Shown: positions 1 to 5,853 of the stretch, piece after piece
Layout of the letters: the number at the start of each line of letters is the position of its first letter
Numbering within the stretch: position 1 is the first letter of the stretch
DNA from: Arcobacter_B sp049472135
GTDB lineage: Bacteria; Campylobacterota; Campylobacteria; Campylobacterales; Arcobacteraceae
Length of the DNA stretch: 5,853 nucleotides
Assembly (NCBI RefSeq): GCF_049472135.1
Contig: NZ_JBMOVV010000025.1
Location: 1-5,853, forward strand
Direction: 5' to 3'
Translations under genes and position numbers: made by a program
Notes under the pieces: model-generated
Database searches by the model: none
Told to the model about the DNA's origin: nothing
The model's input: only the letters and a program-made list of their open reading frames with translations

Positions 1-26
1 TAATCTTTATAAACCGAATATAGAAA
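1..26 (-). other. Pre-16S processing stem, 3' (trailer) arm
   Basis: This is the partner of the arm at 1737-1762 and matches its reverse complement at 25 of 26 bases. It begins at the edge of the window, so the helix may continue further left. It lies about 75 bases beyond the mature 3' end of 16S. Confidence 0.85.
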
Positions 27-91
27 GGTTGATATACCTTTTTTATTTGCTATCTTTGATAGCTTTGGAGAAGTTAATCGAATAACTTCTC
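24..91 (-). other. Hairpin cluster in the 16S trailer
   Basis: Three small hairpins fill the space between the processing stem and the 3' end of 16S. They are GAGAAGTTA/TAACTTCTC (68-76 with 83-91, 9 bp, 6-base loop), GCTATC/GATAGC (49-54 with 58-63, 3-base loop) and AAAGGT/ACCTTT (24-29 with 36-41, overlapping the processing stem by three bases). No tRNA lies in the first 100 bases of this spacer. Confidence 0.6.
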
Positions 92-100
92 TCTTCTCTG

Positions 101-1617
<1,517 letters not shown>

Positions 1618-1638
1618 AAAGTGTTTGAAACTGACAAT

Positions 1639-1723
1639 TTTTGTTTCCATTAAACAAAATTATCACTCAAGTGTTTTTACATAAATGTAAAAAGCTTAAA
1701 TAGACAAGAATTATTTTTCTTGT
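1639..1723 (-). other. Hairpin cluster in the 16S leader
   Basis: Three hairpins lie between the leader processing arm and mature 16S. They are TTTTGTTT/AAACAAAA (1639-1646 with 1652-1659, 5-base loop), TTTTTACAT/ATGTAAAAA (1674-1682 with 1685-1693, nominal 2-base loop) and ACAAGAA/TTCTTGT (1704-1710 with 1717-1723, 6-base loop). They mirror the three in the trailer. Leader structures of this kind guide early 30S folding in other bacteria; that role is inferred. Confidence 0.6.
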
Positions 1724-1736
1724 TTTTTTATCGTTT

Positions 1737-1762
1737 TTTCTATATTCGGTTTATAAAAATTA
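1737..1762 (-). other. Pre-16S processing stem, 5' (leader) arm
   Basis: These 26 bases are the reverse complement of 1-26 with one mismatch in 26. In the transcript the two arms bracket 16S and would form a long helix, the usual RNase III substrate that releases pre-16S rRNA. The arms share the core TATATTCGGTTTATAAA on opposite strands. The pairing is seen directly; the enzyme is inferred from known bacteria. Confidence 0.85.
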
Positions 1763-1780
1763 CTTCTTATTAACCTTCGT

Positions 1781-1792
1781 TTTTAAAGATCA
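1781..1792 (-). promoter_or_regulatory. boxA antitermination motif in the 16S leader
   Basis: The RNA reads TGATCTTTAAAA, differing from the known boxA consensus TGYTCTTTAANA at one position. BoxA is bound by NusB and S10 (NusE), which load the rRNA antitermination complex and protect the untranslated transcript from Rho. It is well placed, about 40 bases after the start site and before the processing stem. Confidence 0.7.
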
Positions 1793-1801
1793 TATCTCTT
1801 T

Positions 1802-1819
1802 AGAACTTTGTGTCGTTCC
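1802..1819 (-). promoter_or_regulatory. boxB-like hairpin at the start of the 16S leader
   Basis: In the RNA, GGAAC pairs with GTTCT (one G-U pair) around an 8-base loop. It sits about ten bases after the predicted start site and about ten bases ahead of the boxA motif, the boxB-boxA order seen in E. coli rrn leaders. The role in antitermination is inferred from position; a five-pair stem alone is weak. Confidence 0.5.
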
Positions 1820-1836
1820 TCTGAAATTGGACGGGA

Positions 1837-1865
1837 ATTATAGACAAATTATCCCCCTTTGTCAA
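1837..1865 (-). promoter_or_regulatory. Sigma-70 promoter of the 16S (rrn) operon
   Basis: On the minus strand a perfect TTGACA -35 box (1860-1865) and a perfect TATAAT -10 box (1837-1842) are separated by 17 bases, the ideal consensus spacing. The start site should fall at about 1828-1832, some 210 bases upstream of mature 16S. The discriminator just after the -10 box reads TCCCGT, G+C-rich as in promoters under stringent (ppGpp) control; that control is inferred. The sequence upstream is A/T-rich and could act as an UP element. Confidence 0.9.
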
Positions 1866-1892
1866 GAGAAAACTCTTAATAAAAGCTTAAAT
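1866..1892 (-). promoter_or_regulatory. Putative UP element upstream of the rrn promoter
   Basis: The 27 bases just upstream of the -35 box are almost all A and T, with short A and T tracts, where the alpha C-terminal domain of RNA polymerase binds at strong rRNA promoters. A small inverted repeat (AAGAG/CTCTT, 1864-1868 with 1873-1877) overlaps the junction. The background here is itself very AT-rich, so the call rests mainly on position. Confidence 0.4.
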
Positions 1893-2160
1893 TTTGCAAA
1901 TTGCAAATTAATTTAACAATTATTATTTAATCACGTAAAAAGACAATATTATAGTTGTATTTTCAATCTATATGGATTTCAATTTAATTATAAAAATGAT
2001 TTATTTTTAAAAAAAAGTGTTTAAAAAGATTTATTTTTTTGATTTTAAATATTTAATAATGAATATTATCATTATAAATTTTAAAATTTAGATAGCATTT
2101 AGTATATTAATATTTTTAAATTCAAAAATTTATATAGATTTTTTATTTATAATCATTTTA
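1881..2160. other. Very AT-rich non-coding block upstream of the 16S promoter
   Basis: About 280 bases hold only about 33 G or C by hand count (near 12%), with long A and T runs and stop codons in every frame. I see no gene, no tRNA and no promoter as good as the one at 1837-1865. Such DNA is often curved and may help a strong promoter, but nothing here shows this directly. Confidence 0.7.
1893..1907. repeat. 15-base palindrome upstream of the rrn promoter
   Basis: TTTGCAA-A-TTGCAAA is a perfect inverted repeat with 7-base arms around one base; TTGCAAA also occurs in direct repeat with TTTGCAAA. It is centred about 70 bases upstream of the predicted start site, a distance used by rRNA activators such as Fis in E. 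coli. Fis is not expected in Campylobacterota, so any binding protein is unknown. Confidence 0.4.
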
Positions 2161-2182
2161 CTAGAACTTGGAAAAATAGTAA

Positions 2183-2370
2183 ATCTGGAATTTAGGGCAC
2201 AGCGAGATGGAGTATAAGATAGCATTAGGAGCTAAGGTATATAAGCGTATGGAATTTTTGGAGGAGTGGTATAGGTTTGTTTAGGAGAAATATATACACA
2301 AAGAATAGAGAATCAAAGAATAGCTAAAAAAGTAATAGAATACGTAAAAAAAGATAAACAAGTAAAATAA
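2183..2370 (+). pseudogene. Possible decayed protein-gene remnant
   Basis: This stretch looks faintly protein-coding but holds no intact gene. From ATG at 2207 one frame reads 25 residues (start MEYKIALGAK, then FLEEWYRFV) and stops at 2282. A second frame then continues from 2281 to a stop at 2368 with a charged, helix-like tail (LGEIYTQRIENQ, then AKKVIEYVKKD). The two would join if one base were restored near 2281. There is no convincing ribosome-binding site, and no family is recognised. G+C over 2161-2280 is near 37% by hand count, well above the adjoining AT-rich block, which suits a remnant of other DNA. Chance open frames are the main alternative. Confidence 0.25.
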
Positions 2371-2393
2371 AAAGATAGCTAAAATAAATAGCT

Positions 2394-2444
2394 AAAAAAA
2401 AAGCTTAGTTAAAAACATGTGAAAAATGTTTTGAACTAAGCTTT
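2394..2444 (-). terminator. Intrinsic terminator after 5S
   Basis: In the RNA, AAAGCTTAGTT pairs perfectly with AACTAAGCTTT (2434-2444 with 2400-2410, 11 bp). After one mismatch an inner stem AAAACAT/ATGTTTT (2412-2418 with 2426-2432, 7 bp) continues the hairpin. A run of Us (2394-2399, plus the end of the stem) follows at once. It starts about 14 bases after 5S and should end the 23S-5S transcript, separating it from the 16S unit. Confidence 0.93.
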
Positions 2445-2457
2445 AGATAAAAACTCA

Positions 2458-2577
2458 AGAGCTGGCAGCGGCCTACGTTTCCACAAGTGAAACCTGCAGT
2501 ATTATCAGCGATGAAGTGCTTGACTTCCAGGTTCGGAATGGGGCTGGGTATTTCCACTTCTCTATAACCACCAGCAA
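2458..2577 (-). rRNA. rrf: 5S ribosomal RNA, complete
   Basis: This is the 5S rRNA of the large ribosomal subunit. On the minus strand it starts TTGCTGGTGG and ends near CTGCCAGCTCT; GCTGG and CCAGC form the closing helix I. The conserved internal segment CCCATTCCGAACCTGGAAGT is present (the CCGAAC loop C motif). Aligned to E. coli 5S from memory, the gene is about 120 nt, the usual size. It lies about 180 bases downstream of 23S on the same strand and is followed at once by a strong intrinsic terminator, so it is the last gene of the 23S-5S transcript. The exact ends are uncertain by two or three bases. Confidence 0.95.
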
Positions 2578-2579
2578 TA

Positions 2580-2619
2580 TGAGTAAAGAAGATACTGTAA
2601 AAAGTATACTCTTTACTCA
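2580..2619 (-). other. Hairpin at the 5' end of 5S (likely processing site)
   Basis: TGAGTAAAGA (2580-2589) pairs exactly with TCTTTACTCA (2610-2619); after a 2x2 internal loop ATACT/AGTAT (2592-2596 with 2603-2607) extends the stem around the loop at 2597-2602. It ends two or three bases from the predicted 5' end of 5S, so it probably guides cleavage between 23S and 5S. An alternative, weaker hairpin (2611-2640) overlaps it. Confidence 0.6.
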
Positions 2620-2640
2620 CATTAGGTAATGAGTGTAAAG

Positions 2641-2657
2641 ATAATGTTAAAGTCTTA
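2641..2657 (-). repeat. Outer 17-base inverted repeat flanking 23S, 3' copy
   Basis: ATAATGTTAAAGTCTTA on the plus strand recurs exactly, inverted, at 5823-5839. In the transcript the two copies would pair outside the main 23S stem, about 70 bases from this arm of it. On the RNA strand the segment contains ACTTTAACA, which loosely resembles boxA. Confidence 0.7.
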
Positions 2658-2726
2658 TTGATTCTTAAAAAAATTAATATTTTTTCAAAGAAACTTTGTT
2701 AACACATTTATTAAATTTTAATAAAC

Positions 2727-2750
2727 TTAATAAGATAGTAAACCAAGAAA
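2727..2750 (-). other. Pre-23S processing stem, 3' arm
   Basis: These bases pair with 5712-5734 across the whole 23S gene. Fourteen outer base pairs (TTAATAAGATAGTA and its complement) are perfect, followed by a one-base bulge and the CCAAG/CTTGG segment. It lies just beyond the 3' end of 23S and matches the helix that RNase III cuts in other bacteria. Confidence 0.8.
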
Positions 2751-2756
2751 TTGATT

Positions 2757-5669
<2,913 letters not shown>

Positions 5670-5711
5670 TTTTATAATTAACTCTTTCGAGTTAACTACC
5701 TTGAATAATTA

Positions 5712-5734
5712 TTCCTTGGCTACTATCTTATTAA
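5712..5734 (-). other. Pre-23S processing stem, 5' arm
   Basis: This is the partner of 2727-2750, about 43 bases upstream of mature 23S. A small hairpin (TTAACTC/GAGTTAA, about 5680-5696) sits between this arm and the start of 23S. Confidence 0.8.
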
Positions 5735-5822
5735 ATCTATCGCTAAATCTAATAAAAAAGTTGTGTTTAAATTGTTTCTTTTTAGTTTCATATAAATAAA
5801 TTTATATTCGCTAGAAAAATTT

Positions 5823-5839
5823 TAAGACTTTAACATTAT
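5823..5839 (-). repeat. Outer 17-base inverted repeat flanking 23S, 5' copy
   Basis: This is the exact inverse of 2641-2657 and lies in the spacer upstream of 23S, about 88 bases outside the inner processing arm. The match stops at both ends, so it is a discrete 17-base element and not a longer duplication. Confidence 0.7.
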
Positions 5840-5853
5840 GTTTTTAAATAACT

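Larger units (their letters stand above)
5670..5853 (-). other. Spacer upstream of 23S (partial)
   Basis: This 184-base, AT-rich stretch carries the 23S processing arm and the outer 17-base repeat. I find no tRNA in it and no promoter close to consensus, in contrast to the one before 16S. That fits the 3' part of a 16S-23S spacer whose upstream genes lie beyond the window. Confidence 0.6.

Noticed and set aside
1704..1730. Possible plus-strand terminator: ACAAGAA/TTCTTGT stem followed by a T run.
   Set aside because: The stem has only two G-C pairs, there is no plus-strand gene to terminate, and it fits better as one of the 16S leader hairpins.
2054..2077. Fur-box-like sequence AATAATGAATATTATCATTA.
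   Set aside because: It resembles the iron-box hexamers but the spacing is wrong by two bases, it lies in a block of about 12% G+C where such matches arise by chance, and no gene or promoter adjoins it.
2320..2397. Three copies of ATAGCTAAAA (2320, 2375, 2388).
   Set aside because: They are short, irregularly spaced and AT-rich; not a CRISPR or a convincing repeat array.
5775..5830. Possible independent promoter for 23S (TATAAA-like sequences upstream).
   Set aside because: Only loose AT-rich matches occur, with no -35 box; nothing compares with the 16S promoter, and the outer inverted repeat suggests the transcript already covers this region.

Overview
The window is an rRNA locus from a very AT-rich bacterium. 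All recognisable genes lie on the minus strand: a complete 23S rRNA (about 5669-2757), a complete 5S rRNA (about 2577-2458) and a complete 16S rRNA (about 1617-101). The 16S sequence reads like Campylobacterota (the former Epsilonproteobacteria), most like Arcobacteraceae. It has the shortened V3 arm, the GGCGTAAAGAGCGTGTAGGC segment and a GTTATAGCTTGCTATAAC V1 hairpin. This placement is from memory of such sequences, not from a search. I see no convincing intact protein gene.

In the direction of transcription (right to left) the layout is as follows. The window opens in the spacer upstream of 23S (5853-5670), then 23S, a hairpin-rich 180-base 23S-5S spacer, 5S, and a strong intrinsic terminator (2394-2444). 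About 500 bases follow that are not rRNA: a region of intermediate G+C with coding-like scraps (2161-2393) and an extremely AT-rich block (about 1881-2160). Next comes a promoter with both hexamers at sigma-70 consensus and a 17-base spacer (1837-1865). After it are a boxB-like hairpin and a boxA antitermination motif, a long 16S leader, 16S, and the first 100 bases of the spacer after 16S.

The order 23S-5S-[terminator]-[promoter]-16S is not one normal operon. The simplest reading is two rrn operons in tandem: the tail of one (its 16S beyond the right edge) and the head of the next (its 23S-5S beyond the left edge). A split arrangement with an unlinked 16S, as in Helicobacter pylori, cannot be excluded from the window alone.

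The non-coding parts are rich in RNA structure. A 26-base inverted repeat (25 of 26 match) brackets 16S and a 23-24-base one brackets 23S; these are the expected pre-rRNA processing stems. A second, exact 17-base inverted repeat lies outside the 23S stem. The leader and trailer of 16S each carry three further hairpins, and a 10+5 bp hairpin abuts the 5' end of 5S.
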